Source: Candidatus Ornithobacterium hominis (GTDB lineage Bacteria > Bacteroidota > Bacteroidia > Flavobacteriales > Weeksellaceae). From it: a DNA stretch of 64,000 nucleotides. Shown here piece by piece: positions 47,691 through 57,012 of this stretch. Positions within the stretch are counted from its first letter, which is position 1, and every line of letters begins with the position of its first letter. Position numbers and translations under genes: made by a program. A model generated the notes under the pieces. It ran no database searches and was not told where the DNA came from. It saw nothing but the letters and a program-made list of their open reading frames with translations. Where the stretch lies: the NCBI RefSeq assembly GCF_951229915.1, contig NZ_OX579588.1, positions 248,001-312,000 on the forward strand, given 5' to 3'.

Positions 47691-48395
47691 ATGAAGACAT
47701 CGTATTCTGAAAAGACCACAAACATAAAATCTTGGGCAGAAGATGACCGACCAAGAGAAAAATTAATGCTAAAAGGTAAATCCAGTTTGTCTGACGCCGA
47801 ACTTCTAGCCATCATTATGGGCAGCGGGAATCGGGAAGAGACAGCGGTAGATTTGGCCAAAAGAATTCTGAGCAAATCAGAGAATAATTGGCACGAATTA
47901 GCCCAGAAAAGCATCAAAGAGCTTTGTGAATTCAAAGGCGTGGGAGAGGCTAAAGCCATCAGCATCATTACTGCTTTAGAAATCGGTCGGCGACGAGCTT
48001 TGCAACAGGCGTTGGAGAAGCCCATCATTAGTTCTAGCCAAGCTGCGGCAGGCATTATGCAACCCATCATCGGAGATTTGCCAACCGAGGAATTTTGGGT
48101 TTTATACTTAAACCAGTCCAACAAAGTTTTAAAGTATCAGAAAATCAGTTCTGGAGGGATTTCGCAGACTTTGGTCGACCAGCGATTGGTGTTCAAATAT
48201 GCACTGGAATTAAACGCAACGGCACTTATTTTATCGCACAACCACCCGAGTGGGAAGCTAAAACCTAGTGAAGCTGATTTGAATTTGACTCAAAATATCA
48301 AAAAAGCAGGGGAAATCATGAATGTACAAGTTTTAGATCATTTAATCATCACTCAAACAGCGTATTTGAGTTTGGTGGATGAAGGAATTTTTTAA
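47691..48395 (+). CDS. radC: RadC family JAB-domain protein
   Basis: 234 aa. N-terminal helix-hairpin-helix region (LCEFKGVGEAKAISI near 83-97) and a C-terminal JAB/MPN domain with HNHPSGKLKPSEAD near 183-196, the zinc metalloprotease-like motif. RadC is widespread; the role in DNA repair once proposed for E. coli is disputed. Its stop lies within an AAGGCTT repeat. Confidence 0.94.
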   Translation: MKTSYSEKTTNIKSWAEDDRPREKLMLKGKSSLSDAELLAIIMGSGNREETAVDLAKRILSKSENNWHELAQKSIKELCEFKGVGEAKAISIITALEIGRRRALQQALEKPIISSSQAAAGIMQPIIGDLPTEEFWVLYLNQSNKVLKYQKISSGGISQTLVDQRLVFKYALELNATALILSHNHPSGKLKPSEADLNLTQNIKKAGEIMNVQVLDHLIITQTAYLSLVDEGIF

Positions 48396-48407
48396 GGCTT
48401 TAAAAAA
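48388..48407. repeat. AAGGCTT iterated motif over the radC stop
   Basis: ATTTTTTAAGGCTTTAAAAA, core 48394-48400, containing the radC TAA stop. It lies between convergent radC and the flippase gene. Confidence 0.85.
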
Positions 48408-48408
48408 A

Positions 48409-49668
48409 TTAAATAGTTTCTTTTTTTAAATAGTAGAAAAAATAAATTAAACTCAATAATCCGCTTAAAATCAATGCTGAAGTCGTGGCCCAAGCGGCCC
48501 CGATAAGACCATACCTAGGGATGGCATATAAATTTAATCCAATGTCTGCTAAAATCGTAATGAAGCCAGTGATGGTATTAAAGCGTGTTTTGCCAAAGGC
48601 GCTAATCATATTGGTGAGCGGGATACGAAATAATATACTGATACTGGCTCCGAGCATCAGGATTATAAAAATGGAATAAGGTTCATAGTCTTTGCCAAAG
48701 AAGCTTAAAATCCAATCGCCGAGGAAATAAGCAATGAGCATTCCTGCTGTGCAAATGATAAGAAAAAGAATGAAAAATTGTTGATAATAATTTTTGAGGA
48801 AATTTCTGTTTTTGAAGTTTTTTGCGATTTGCGGGAAATCTGTCTTCATAAAAATAATGGGCAAAATCAAAATATTGATGGGAATGAGCCCAGCCACGTT
48901 ATATTCTGCCACGGCGGTGTCGCTCATCAAAAGTCCAATCAAAATGCTGTCTACGATGAAGACCGTTTCTGTCAGCACATTAGAAAAACTTGCCCAAACT
49001 GAGTAAGCCCAAAATGACTTGAGCGAAATATTATCGGAAATCTTTTTTCTCCATTGAGGCCAACCAAATTTGATGGCATAAAGAATGAATACGAAAATGG
49101 GAACTAAAACCAGCGAAAGTATATAACCAATTGCATTGAAAAGCAACGTCAAAACCAATGCACCAGCGAGTAGCAGCAGACTATTGACTAAATCAAACTG
49201 AGCAAATCTTTTGTTTAAATCGTGAATGCGCATCTCAACTGATTGATAACTAAAGAGGAATAAACTGACCATTCGAAAACAGAGAATCACTAAAAAAAGG
49301 TAAGTGGTAGCATTGTCTTTAGCAAAAAACCAAACGATGGGGAGCAAAAGAACCGCCATCATTAGCGAGAGCCCTAGCCCTTGAGTAAAGACATAGTGTG
49401 AGATTTCTTTTTTTTCTTGTGCTGATTTTACGATAGAACCGTAGCGAAGCAAGCCAGATGGCGAGCCTAAACCTACAAAAGGTGTGAAAAAAGCAACGAT
49501 GGAAACCGCATAAGTGATTTGCCCGTAAACGGCTTTTTCAAAATAAAAAAGAATGCCCAATTTAATAACGAAAAGAATCAGTTTATTAAAAAGCGTAGCG
49601 GCGAAAACCCAAGTTCCGCTATTGGCATTGAATTTTTGAAGAAATTCAAAGGTTTTTTTTACTTGCAT
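48409..49668 (-). CDS. Polysaccharide-type flippase (Wzx/MATE-like)
   Basis: 419 aa with about 12 membrane segments, including FNKLILFVIKLGILFYFEKA near the start and 'GLIGAAWATTSALILSGLL' near the end. This layout fits the polysaccharide-export family that flips undecaprenyl-linked glycans. No glycosyltransferases are adjacent, so it is not part of a capsule locus here. Start ATG at 49668. Convergent with radC. Confidence 0.85.
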   Translation of the reverse strand: MQVKKTFEFLQKFNANSGTWVFAATLFNKLILFVIKLGILFYFEKAVYGQITYAVSIVAFFTPFVGLGSPSGLLRYGSIVKSAQEKKEISHYVFTQGLGLSLMMAVLLLPIVWFFAKDNATTYLFLVILCFRMVSLFLFSYQSVEMRIHDLNKRFAQFDLVNSLLLLAGALVLTLLFNAIGYILSLVLVPIFVFILYAIKFGWPQWRKKISDNISLKSFWAYSVWASFSNVLTETVFIVDSILIGLLMSDTAVAEYNVAGLIPINILILPIIFMKTDFPQIAKNFKNRNFLKNYYQQFFILFLIICTAGMLIAYFLGDWILSFFGKDYEPYSIFIILMLGASISILFRIPLTNMISAFGKTRFNTITGFITILADIGLNLYAIPRYGLIGAAWATTSALILSGLLSLIYFFYYLKKETI

Positions 49669-49697
49669 TCAGAAATCAAAGCTATAAAAAATTAGAA

Positions 49698-49718
49698 TTT
49701 TTTTAAGCCTTTAAAAAT
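49698..49718. repeat. AAGGCTT iterated motif, intact intergenic copy
   Basis: TTTTTTTAAGCCTTTAAAAAT, core 49705-49711 (minus orientation), upstream of the flippase gene. Confidence 0.85.
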
Positions 49719-49879
49719 TTTTCTTGATAAAATGTGATTTTTGAAATTTGAGAATTCGGAAAATGGAGGGGGATTTTAAAAAAAAGATAGAGTCTCAAAC
49801 TCAAAACATTGGTGGGGTTAATAAAATTTCTTTTTATTATTAATAACTTTTATCATATCTTGGCACAAAATTATAAATT

Positions 49880-50311
49880 ATGAATCTTTACGTTGCTTTA
49901 AAACACTTTCACAGCTATTGGGCTTTTATCGTAGTATTACTTTCATTAATTTTATTAGCAGCAACGCTGTATTATTTTTTCACCAAAAAACCCATTCACA
50001 TTGGTTTGCGAAAAGTAAGTTTCTACACCGTTTTGTCATTTCATATTCAGTTCGTTTTTGGATTAGCCTTATATGTGTTTTCGCCTGTAGTTCAGAGCTC
50101 TTGGGCAGATGGAATTGCGATGCAAACGGGGCCGAGACTCCTAGCGCTGGAACACCCAGTGATGATGTTTACTGCAGTGATTTTGATGACAATAGCCAAT
50201 GCAAAACTGAAAAAGAATAGTTACATAACAGGTTCAATTTTAGCCTTTGTTTTGCTAGCTACATTGTGTTTTTATATGATTCCTTGGACTCAGTGGATGG
50301 CGAATTTCTAA
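49880..50311 (+). CDS. Four-helix membrane protein, cytochrome b-like
   Basis: 143 aa with four membrane segments (about 14-35, 48-68, 88-107, 114-133). Histidines in LKHFHSYW (9 and 11), SFHIQF (near 56) and LEHPVMM (near 93) sit at or in the helices and could bind heme. Similar proteins in flavobacteria are often labelled cytochrome B without proof. A separate gene for a small exported protein follows. Promoter-like TATCTTGG lies just upstream. Confidence 0.65.
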   Translation: MNLYVALKHFHSYWAFIVVLLSLILLAATLYYFFTKKPIHIGLRKVSFYTVLSFHIQFVFGLALYVFSPVVQSSWADGIAMQTGPRLLALEHPVMMFTAVILMTIANAKLKKNSYITGSILAFVLLATLCFYMIPWTQWMANF

Positions 50312-50377
50312 ATTTTAACAATTAAAAATCTGATTTGGAACGTTTATCGCTAGCAGAATTAGTTAAAAGTTTAAGAT

Positions 50378-50857
50378 ATGAAATTTTTAAAATACTTTTC
50401 ATTTTTCCTTGTACTAATTTTGGGAATTTATTCGTTTACAAAGCTAAATGACTTTCATACCTCTACTACAAAAGTTGAATATAATGAAGGAAATACAGCT
50501 TTGACTTTCACCTCTAAGTTTGTGACAGAAGATTTAGAAAAAGCGGTAGGCGTGAAGGTGAGTAATGAATCAAGCTTTAATAGCGCTGTGGAAACGTATT
50601 TGAGAAATCACTTCCAAGTGAAGGTAAATGGCGTTTCGAAATCGTATAATTATTTAAAAGCACAAACCTCGCCCAAAGCAACACGTATTTATTTTGAAAT
50701 TCCTAGCCCTGGGCAGATTACCAGTATTGAGATTTTGAATTCGATGCTGGTGAATGAATTCCCTGAGCAGCAGAACTTTATTACTTTTTCAATCAGAGAT
50801 AAAAGAGATTCTTTTGTAACGAAAAAAGGTTCCGTTTCGGGGAAAATTAATCTTTGA
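50378..50857 (+). CDS. DUF6702-like exported protein
   Basis: 159 aa. Hydrophobic N-terminus (MKFLKYFSFFLVLILGIYSF) is a signal peptide or anchor. The segment DFHTSTTKVEYNEGNTALTF followed by FVTEDLEKA resembles the DUF6702 family of small periplasmic Bacteroidota proteins, in which 'H..S.T...YN' is conserved. Function unknown. Confidence 0.65.
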   Translation: MKFLKYFSFFLVLILGIYSFTKLNDFHTSTTKVEYNEGNTALTFTSKFVTEDLEKAVGVKVSNESSFNSAVETYLRNHFQVKVNGVSKSYNYLKAQTSPKATRIYFEIPSPGQITSIEILNSMLVNEFPEQQNFITFSIRDKRDSFVTKKGSVSGKINL

Positions 50858-50917
50858 CTTCAGAAATTAAGCGAGAATGAAAAGCACCATCACATTGGGG
50901 GATTTTTTTAAATCTAA

Positions 50918-50937
50918 ATTTTTTAAGCCTTATAAAA
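50918..50937. repeat. AAGGCTT iterated motif between convergent genes
   Basis: ATTTTTTAAGCCTTATAAAA, core 50925-50931 (minus orientation), in the 180-bp spacer between two convergent genes; no hairpin terminator is seen there. Confidence 0.75.
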
Positions 50938-51037
50938 AATCTTGAATTTATCGAGAAGTTATTCTTCATCAAAAGAAAGATTAAAAAAAATCTAAGAGTA
51001 AAGTTTTGGAAGCAAGTGCTGTAATTGAAAAAAATGA

Positions 51038-51595
51038 CTATTGACACCAAACATCAACTTCATTCAGTTGTATGGTGGTAGAAACCTCCTTGTTGCTGGT
51101 ATACCGAAACTCAATTTTGTAGGGGATTTCCAATTTTGGTAGGTTAATCCATGAGGTGACATCATATCGGTTGTCGTATTTACCAGGATTATTGATAAAG
51201 CTAGTAAAGTGTTTCTCTGGAATTTTCTTCAATATATTCTTCTCATTATCAGTAATGTATACGGATAAAGGTTGCCCGTTACTATAGGCATCAGCTAAAC
51301 TGAATTTTAATTTGCAAGCTTGCAGTGAATCAGAAATTTCTGGAGTATACAGGCTGCTCACAACATCTACTGCAGGTTTGTTCCTCCCACCAAAAGCGGA
51401 GATATTTACGTAATGAAAATCTCTATAGTTTTTAGCTTCCCAAGTGCGGTAAGGGTTGGTAGAAGAAACTTCCCATGCTTTAGGGATTCCATTTTTGAAA
51501 TTCTCAGAAATAATGACCGTTTGGGCTGGTACAAATTTGATGAAAAAAAATAAAAGGCTTAGAAAAATTATCTTATTGGCAAGTTTCATTTTCAT
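51038..51595 (-). CDS. Small exported protein, paralogue of the DUF5689 protein C-terminus
   Basis: 185 aa with signal peptide (cleavage near FVPAQ). The mature protein is a single beta-sandwich-type domain (SENFKNGIPKAWEV ... PLSVYITDN ... STTIQLNEVDVWCQ). The same order of motifs, down to the terminal CQ, is seen in the last 150 residues of its upstream neighbour (SEDFQSFESK ... ALSVYWVND ... TTTYQIDDIQI ... CQ). It overlaps that gene by 23 nt (17 if the second ATG is used). It probably arose by domain duplication and works with the same system. The domain resembles choice-of-anchor/DUF5017 modules. Confidence 0.7.
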   Translation of the reverse strand: MKMKLANKIIFLSLLFFFIKFVPAQTVIISENFKNGIPKAWEVSSTNPYRTWEAKNYRDFHYVNISAFGGRNKPAVDVVSSLYTPEISDSLQACKLKFSLADAYSNGQPLSVYITDNEKNILKKIPEKHFTSFINNPGKYDNRYDVTSWINLPKLEIPYKIEFRYTSNKEVSTTIQLNEVDVWCQ

Positions 51596-52946
51596 TATCT
51601 TTTATTTGGATGTCATCAATTTGATAAGTCGTTGTTATATTTTTAGGATCAGCGGAGTACATAAAAATAATAGCGCCGTTCCCACTCAGTTTATTTAAAT
51701 TAAATTCGCCCGAATCTACAAAATCAGAGGGGTAGTTATTTTTGGAATTTTTTGAGATATTAAATTCAGAAGTTATATCATTTTCTAACTTTAAATTCTT
51801 TAAATCAGAGAAATCATTGACCCAATAAACGCTCAATGCATCCCCGTTGTAAAAACCATCTTTGGTTTTGAATGAGAATGCATCTGCTTTATCAAAATTT
51901 ACAGGAATGATAAAATAAGTTTTAATGGGCTTTGTCGCTTTATAGGCAGAGATTTGGATGTATTTATTCTGATTAAATTCTACAATTTGCCATTTTCTTT
52001 TTTCACCAGCGTAGTAGTTGATATACTTTTCAAAGTTTTCATTTTTACTCTCAAAGGATTGAAAATCTTCACTCAGACAAGAAAAATAGGTGTTGATATT
52101 TTTATCATTTTTATTGTTAGGTTCAATGGATGAGTCAAAATTAATATCGTTGAGACTCACCAATGTTAGTTGATACTCGCTATCCGTCAGCCCATTATTG
52201 TTGCTATCATAGGCGCTCAAAACAGCTTTTAAATTACCGACTCCCTTGGGTAAAGTTTCTTTAGAAAATTTAGCGTATTTGCTTGTCCTCACAGCAATTT
52301 TTCTTCCTTCGCTGTCTATTAAATAGCGATTGGTCGTCGCAAAAGAGCTTTTAGCATCATGGAAGCTTGCTTCTCCGCCATTTTGAAAGTAAACATTGTT
52401 TAACTGAATGTATTGATTTAAATTTTCTTTTTTTACTAAAGCCTTTATATTTTCAAAACTTTTCGCTTGGATTGGTTGAATTTTATCACAAGTTTTATCC
52501 ACATGATTGTATAAAACGTTAGCTTCAATTTGCCCAGGATTTTTCTTTTGGTATAAGCCATCGCCCAAAGTTGGTATGCCATTGCTTAAACCCAAAGTCA
52601 AACCTTTAGCATTGACTAGAACTTTGCTACCCAATGGGAAGTCATTAAACAAATTAGCTTTATTGATACTGATTTTCAAGCCTTTAGTTGGGTTTTCCCG
52701 TTGGTCTTGAATGATTAATTCTTTGTAAAAGTTCCCAGTTTCATCGCTAGAAACAACAAAACCTTCTATGACTAATTCTTCTTCAATGGTAATGGGATCT
52801 GTCGATATTTTTTTCAATAAATCATCGATTTGGGTATTAGTTGCCCAAAGTTCTTGACAATTTAAATTTGGAATATCGAATTTATCATCTTGAACACAAG
52901 CTGAGAAATAAAATGAGATGAGTGATAGTAATATGAATTTTTTCAT
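51573..52946 (-). CDS. DUF5689 domain lipoprotein
   Basis: 457 aa. Lipoprotein signal ends in FYFSAC. The DUF5689 part (about 35-250) has 'ITIEEELVIEGFVVSSDETG' and TKGLKISINKANLFNDFPLGSKV, an OB-like fold. A NNNGLTD loop near 247 may bind calcium. The C-terminal domain is shared with the next gene. It lies 12 nt after a TonB-dependent receptor on the same strand, and with the divergent endonuclease gene forms a conserved-looking flavobacterial module, probably for surface nucleic acid or phosphate use (inference). Confidence 0.85.
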   Translation of the reverse strand: MKKFILLSLISFYFSACVQDDKFDIPNLNCQELWATNTQIDDLLKKISTDPITIEEELVIEGFVVSSDETGNFYKELIIQDQRENPTKGLKISINKANLFNDFPLGSKVLVNAKGLTLGLSNGIPTLGDGLYQKKNPGQIEANVLYNHVDKTCDKIQPIQAKSFENIKALVKKENLNQYIQLNNVYFQNGGEASFHDAKSSFATTNRYLIDSEGRKIAVRTSKYAKFSKETLPKGVGNLKAVLSAYDSNNNGLTDSEYQLTLVSLNDINFDSSIEPNNKNDKNINTYFSCLSEDFQSFESKNENFEKYINYYAGEKRKWQIVEFNQNKYIQISAYKATKPIKTYFIIPVNFDKADAFSFKTKDGFYNGDALSVYWVNDFSDLKNLKLENDITSEFNISKNSKNNYPSDFVDSGEFNLNKLSGNGAIIFMYSADPKNITTTYQIDDIQIKDNENETCQ

Positions 52947-52958
52947 AATTTTTGTAAT

Positions 52959-55739
52959 TTAAAATCTTAAAAAGACATTTAAAAAGTAATTTAAACCTTG
53001 ATTATACCAATATTTATTACCAAAGACTTTTGAGTAATTCTCATTCGCAGCAGCTTCGTAATTCCCAAGCCTTAATTGCTCAAAACCGCTGGTTTTAAAG
53101 TTTTTATTATTCAGTAAATTATTGATAGATAGACTGATGCCCATGTAGTATTGCCCTAACCTAAAGGTTTTTCCAGCGTTGAGGTTTAGCATCATTTCAT
53201 TGCTAAATTTTTCTTGTTTCAAAACCTTTCTTAAAAGCGCTTCAGCATTTTCACTTTGTAAGTCTTTATATAATTTACCGTTTGGTAGATGCGTAAAATT
53301 ATCTGTGCGGCGAGAAGGTGAAATGTTGATATATTGATTTTTAAAATAATTTGCAGATAAACCAACCCACCAGTACTTCGGTGAACGGTACTGCAGACCT
53401 AGGTGGTAAGCTTGTTGCGGAGTCCCAGGCAATTTATAGTTCTTCAGGTATGTTTTGCCGATAAGCTTATAACCATCTGAACTGGCATAATCATCTGAGA
53501 AATAATACAAATTAGGATTATTTTTGTAGATGTATTCACCAATGGAAGCAACAGCGGTAGCCGCTAGGGTTTTAGAAATTTTACCTTCTAGAGAAAGCTC
53601 AATACCTTTATATTCTTTTTGCACACCATTTAAAACTTCTGCAATGAACAAATTTTTGTTGAAAAAAGCATTGTCTTGCACCAGCTGTATGTAGCCAAAA
53701 CTGGTTTGCGTTTCGTTATTGCTTATGGTATAAAAAGCAGTAAGATTTCCTTTAAAATCTGGCGTTCTCAATAAATAAGAAAAATCTAAAGAAGTCATCT
53801 CTGCCGCCCGAATGTCTGGTTGAAAGGTATTTGAGTATCGCCCCAAGGGAAAAGCTACTGATGCAGAAGGGGCTTTGGTGAAAAAAGCACCGTTGAGGCG
53901 CAAATAGTGGTTGCCGTTGATTCTGTACAGAATATTTAATTTTCCGCCAAAATCAGTGAAGTTTAAATCCTTGCTTTTCCCAAAGCTATTGCCGTGTGCA
54001 TAGTGTTTGAATAATCCATTTCTCTGCATAGCAGTGTAAGCCATTTTCCCCATCAGATTGACATTCCAAGCAGATTTTTTATAATTCAATCCACTAAAAA
54101 TCTCATAATAATGATGATTAATTTTATAATTATATTCTATGATTTCACCCTCTTTTTTCTGCAAATTTTGGTCATTTTCATTATATTTTCCGCTAAAAGA
54201 ATTATCGGAAAAATCATCAAGATTTAAAGCATAAGAAGCTCCGAGCAAATCATAAACCTCTCTAAAGTTATGAGAATGAGTGTTTTTTAGTTGGAAGCCG
54301 ATATTCAAGGTCGTATTTTCATTCAATTGACTTCTTAAATGAGAATACAAGCCAAAGGCATCATCTTTGTTCACATCATTGGCCAAATAGTAAGCAGCGT
54401 AGCTGTTAAGATTTAAGTTAGCTCGGTATAAATTTTCCCAATTAATTTGACTCCAATTTTCATCATTCCTCCAGCTATGAAGTTGAGAGTCATATTTTTG
54501 TTTCTCATCATCTGTTAAATTTTCTTTATTTCTTGTATTGAGGTAGTAAAAATAAGAGGGTAAATTTCTGTAATAGATGGGTGAAGGATTATTGGCTTTG
54601 TACCAATTTAATCTCGAGTATTTATTATACCCTGTTTGGTATGATAATGTTGTTTTAAGTTGATTTTTCAAATTAATGTTCCAGTGGTGAGAAAGTTGAA
54701 AAATCGGTTCAAAATTATCTTTTACTCTTTCGCTGCGTTTTACTCCGTTTTGGTAGCCCCAGTATGCATTATAATTGATGCCTTTTAAGTTATAAGCTTC
54801 GTTTGTATTGGGATTATTGCCTGCACGGCGATAAGGAGCTCCCAATATACTCAAATTAAAAAAATGATTTTTCAGCTTTTTCTCAATGCCTAAAAAATAA
54901 GCCCAAGCATCATAAAAAGTTCCAGGTATCCGCCCCTCATTAGCCCATCTTCGGGAAGCAGAAGCAGCAACCCCCCAGCCATTTTTCATCAAACCCGTGT
55001 TGTGAGTCAACATCAATCGTTGTCGGTAGCTACGGTTAGTCAAAGAATAAGAGAGTCCAGTCCCAGTCCTTAATTTTGATGGGCGAGTTTCGTAGTAAGT
55101 CAGCCCACCTAAATCGCCAAAGGCATGGTCTGTAGAGTTAATACCAAAGGCACTTTCCTCAGGATAGCGTATGATGTCATTTAATCCTCCCCAGTTTCCA
55201 TAGTCAACACGGCCATGGCTTATCTTATTCATAGAAATACCGTTGAGTAAAACCGAAGAATTTTCATTATTCAAGCCTCTCGGGCGAAACCAAAAAGCCC
55301 CCCAATCATAAGCAACAGTCTGTAAAAAAACATCTTTGGTCGCACTTAAAAGAGTAGCAGGAGCTCCTGAGGTATTTTCTTCAGCATCAAATTCTTCAGA
55401 GCTTAAAGTGATGATGCCTAAATCTGAATTTTGAGGATTGAAGGTAAGATAAATATCACCCAATTCATAAATACGCTCCGCTTGGATTTTAATTTTCTCT
55501 TGGTAGCGAGCATATCCCTCCATGCTAATTTGTAGCGTGTAAATTCCTGGTGATATATTCATAAATTGAAAGTAACCAATACGATCTGTGATTACCTCTT
55601 CGCCAGTTTCTTGTAGCGTGACTTTGGCATTATAGAGCGGTTTTTCTTCTGCAGAGGTATGAACTGTCCCTGTGATTTTGGTTTGAGCAAAAGAAATCAA
55701 GCTCCATAAAAAAAGCATAATTAAAATGCAGTAGCGCAT
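52959..55739 (-). CDS. TonB-dependent receptor with carboxypeptidase-like N-domain
   Basis: 926 aa. Signal peptide (cleavage near SFAQ), a CarboxypepD_reg-like beta-sandwich (20-100, 'ITGTVHTSAEEKPLYNAKVT'), a plug domain (120-235, with ENSSVLLNGISMNKI) and a long barrel ending NYFLNVFLRF. It takes up a ligand at the outer membrane with energy from TonB. No SusD partner follows; instead a DUF5689 lipoprotein does. The substrate may be a product of the divergent extracellular endonuclease, which is inference from order only. Confidence 0.92.
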   Translation of the reverse strand: MRYCILIMLFLWSLISFAQTKITGTVHTSAEEKPLYNAKVTLQETGEEVITDRIGYFQFMNISPGIYTLQISMEGYARYQEKIKIQAERIYELGDIYLTFNPQNSDLGIITLSSEEFDAEENTSGAPATLLSATKDVFLQTVAYDWGAFWFRPRGLNNENSSVLLNGISMNKISHGRVDYGNWGGLNDIIRYPEESAFGINSTDHAFGDLGGLTYYETRPSKLRTGTGLSYSLTNRSYRQRLMLTHNTGLMKNGWGVAASASRRWANEGRIPGTFYDAWAYFLGIEKKLKNHFFNLSILGAPYRRAGNNPNTNEAYNLKGINYNAYWGYQNGVKRSERVKDNFEPIFQLSHHWNINLKNQLKTTLSYQTGYNKYSRLNWYKANNPSPIYYRNLPSYFYYLNTRNKENLTDDEKQKYDSQLHSWRNDENWSQINWENLYRANLNLNSYAAYYLANDVNKDDAFGLYSHLRSQLNENTTLNIGFQLKNTHSHNFREVYDLLGASYALNLDDFSDNSFSGKYNENDQNLQKKEGEIIEYNYKINHHYYEIFSGLNYKKSAWNVNLMGKMAYTAMQRNGLFKHYAHGNSFGKSKDLNFTDFGGKLNILYRINGNHYLRLNGAFFTKAPSASVAFPLGRYSNTFQPDIRAAEMTSLDFSYLLRTPDFKGNLTAFYTISNNETQTSFGYIQLVQDNAFFNKNLFIAEVLNGVQKEYKGIELSLEGKISKTLAATAVASIGEYIYKNNPNLYYFSDDYASSDGYKLIGKTYLKNYKLPGTPQQAYHLGLQYRSPKYWWVGLSANYFKNQYINISPSRRTDNFTHLPNGKLYKDLQSENAEALLRKVLKQEKFSNEMMLNLNAGKTFRLGQYYMGISLSINNLLNNKNFKTSGFEQLRLGNYEAAANENYSKVFGNKYWYNQGLNYFLNVFLRF

Positions 55740-55801
55740 ATTTTTTTCTTTAAATTTAATAATAAATAATCAAGGTAAAAAAAAATTCTTATATTTAAAA
55801 T

Positions 55802-56983
55802 ATGCAACGGTATAATTTCATTATAAAAATTTTAATTATTTTTCTAAGCCTTAAAAAATTTCATGCACAAGAAAACCAATTTCGGGCTGCTACTATTGGG
55901 TTTTACAACGTGGAAAATTTATTTGATACAATTCCATCAGCGGGTTTTGTCAATGGGAATTTAGATTATCAAGATGAATTTTATCATACCTCAATCTCTC
56001 AAGAAAAAATACCTGTACTCGATACAGTGAATTGCAAATGCCGCTATTCTGAAGAAAATTTAAAAGGAAAGCAAATTATTCGCCCATTGATTTTGGCAGA
56101 AGATTTTATTCCTACTGGGCCCAAAACTTGGACTAGCCAGCGTTACCAGCAAAAGATTGAAAATCTGAGCCAAGTTATCGCTAACTTAGGGCGAGACAAA
56201 ACAAAAGATTTCCCTGTGCTAGTAGGTTTGGCTGAAGTTGAAAATAGAGAAGTAGTACAAGATTTAATTCATTCTAAGGCTTTAGAAAAAGCAGATTACG
56301 GGCTTGTTCACTTCAATTCTTGGGATGCACGCGGGATTGATGTAGCTTTGATTTATCAAAAAAAACGTTTTGTCGTTCACGAAAAGAAAAAAATCGAAGT
56401 AGAAGTTTATGATGAAAAAGGGGCTAGAGACTACACAAGAGATATTCTGAAAGTAGGGGGAGAGCTAGATGGAGAGCAAATTTATGTTTTTGTAAACCAC
56501 TGGCCATCAAGGCGAGGCGGTGAAGCGGTAAGTTTCCCTAAACGAGAAAAAGCAGCTCAAGTTTTAAAAGCCGAAATGAGTGCGATTAAGGCTAAAAACC
56601 CATCAGTGAAGATTCTAGTGATGGGCGACTTTAATGATAACCCGACAGATGAAAGTATCACGAAAGTCTTAGGCGCTGGAGGGGAGTCAGAAAAATGGGT
56701 GAATCTGCTGCTCAGAGACTTTAGAAAAGGCAATGGGACTTTAGCGTATAGAGATTCTTGGAATTTATTTGACCAAATTATCGTGAGTAGAAATCTACTG
56801 CGTCAAGATTTTGAATCTTATCAAGTTTACCAAACAAGAATTTTTAAGCCTTATTATTTAGAGACAGCAACAGGAGCGTACAAGGGCTATCCGCAGAGGA
56901 TGTTTGCTGGCGATCAGTACAATCCTCAAGGGGTTTCAGACCATTTTCCAGTTTATACGATTTTGCTTAAAAAAGTGAAATAG
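55802..56983 (+). CDS. Exported endonuclease/exonuclease/phosphatase family protein
   Basis: 393 aa. Signal peptide MQRYNFIIKILIIFLSLKKFHAQ. EEP-fold motifs are intact: FYNVENLFDT (Asn/Glu), GLAEVENRE (catalytic Glu), NHWPSRRGG, MGDFNDNPTD (Asp-x-Asn) and GVSDHFPVY (catalytic Asp-His). Likely a secreted metal-dependent nuclease or phosphodiesterase. It diverges from the TonB-receptor operon across a 62-bp promoter gap. A repeat copy (55846) encodes FLSLKK within the signal peptide. Confidence 0.9.
   Translation: MQRYNFIIKILIIFLSLKKFHAQENQFRAATIGFYNVENLFDTIPSAGFVNGNLDYQDEFYHTSISQEKIPVLDTVNCKCRYSEENLKGKQIIRPLILAEDFIPTGPKTWTSQRYQQKIENLSQVIANLGRDKTKDFPVLVGLAEVENREVVQDLIHSKALEKADYGLVHFNSWDARGIDVALIYQKKRFVVHEKKKIEVEVYDEKGARDYTRDILKVGGELDGEQIYVFVNHWPSRRGGEAVSFPKREKAAQVLKAEMSAIKAKNPSVKILVMGDFNDNPTDESITKVLGAGGESEKWVNLLLRDFRKGNGTLAYRDSWNLFDQIIVSRNLLRQDFESYQVYQTRIFKPYYLETATGAYKGYPQRMFAGDQYNPQGVSDHFPVYTILLKKVK
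55839..55858. repeat. AAGGCTT iterated motif inside a signal-peptide coding region
   Basis: ATTTTTCTAAGCCTTAAAAA, core 55846-55852, encodes IFLSLKK of the endonuclease signal peptide. Confidence 0.8.
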
Positions 56984-56991
56984 GCTTAAAA

Positions 56992-57012
56992 TTTTTTAAG
57001 CCTTGAAAAATT
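56992..57012. repeat. AAGGCTT iterated motif between convergent genes
   Basis: TTTTTTAAGCCTTGAAAAATT, core 56999-57005 (minus orientation), between the endonuclease and the RlpA-like gene. A partial inverted copy (TAGGCTTAAAA) precedes it by about 15 nt. Confidence 0.75.
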
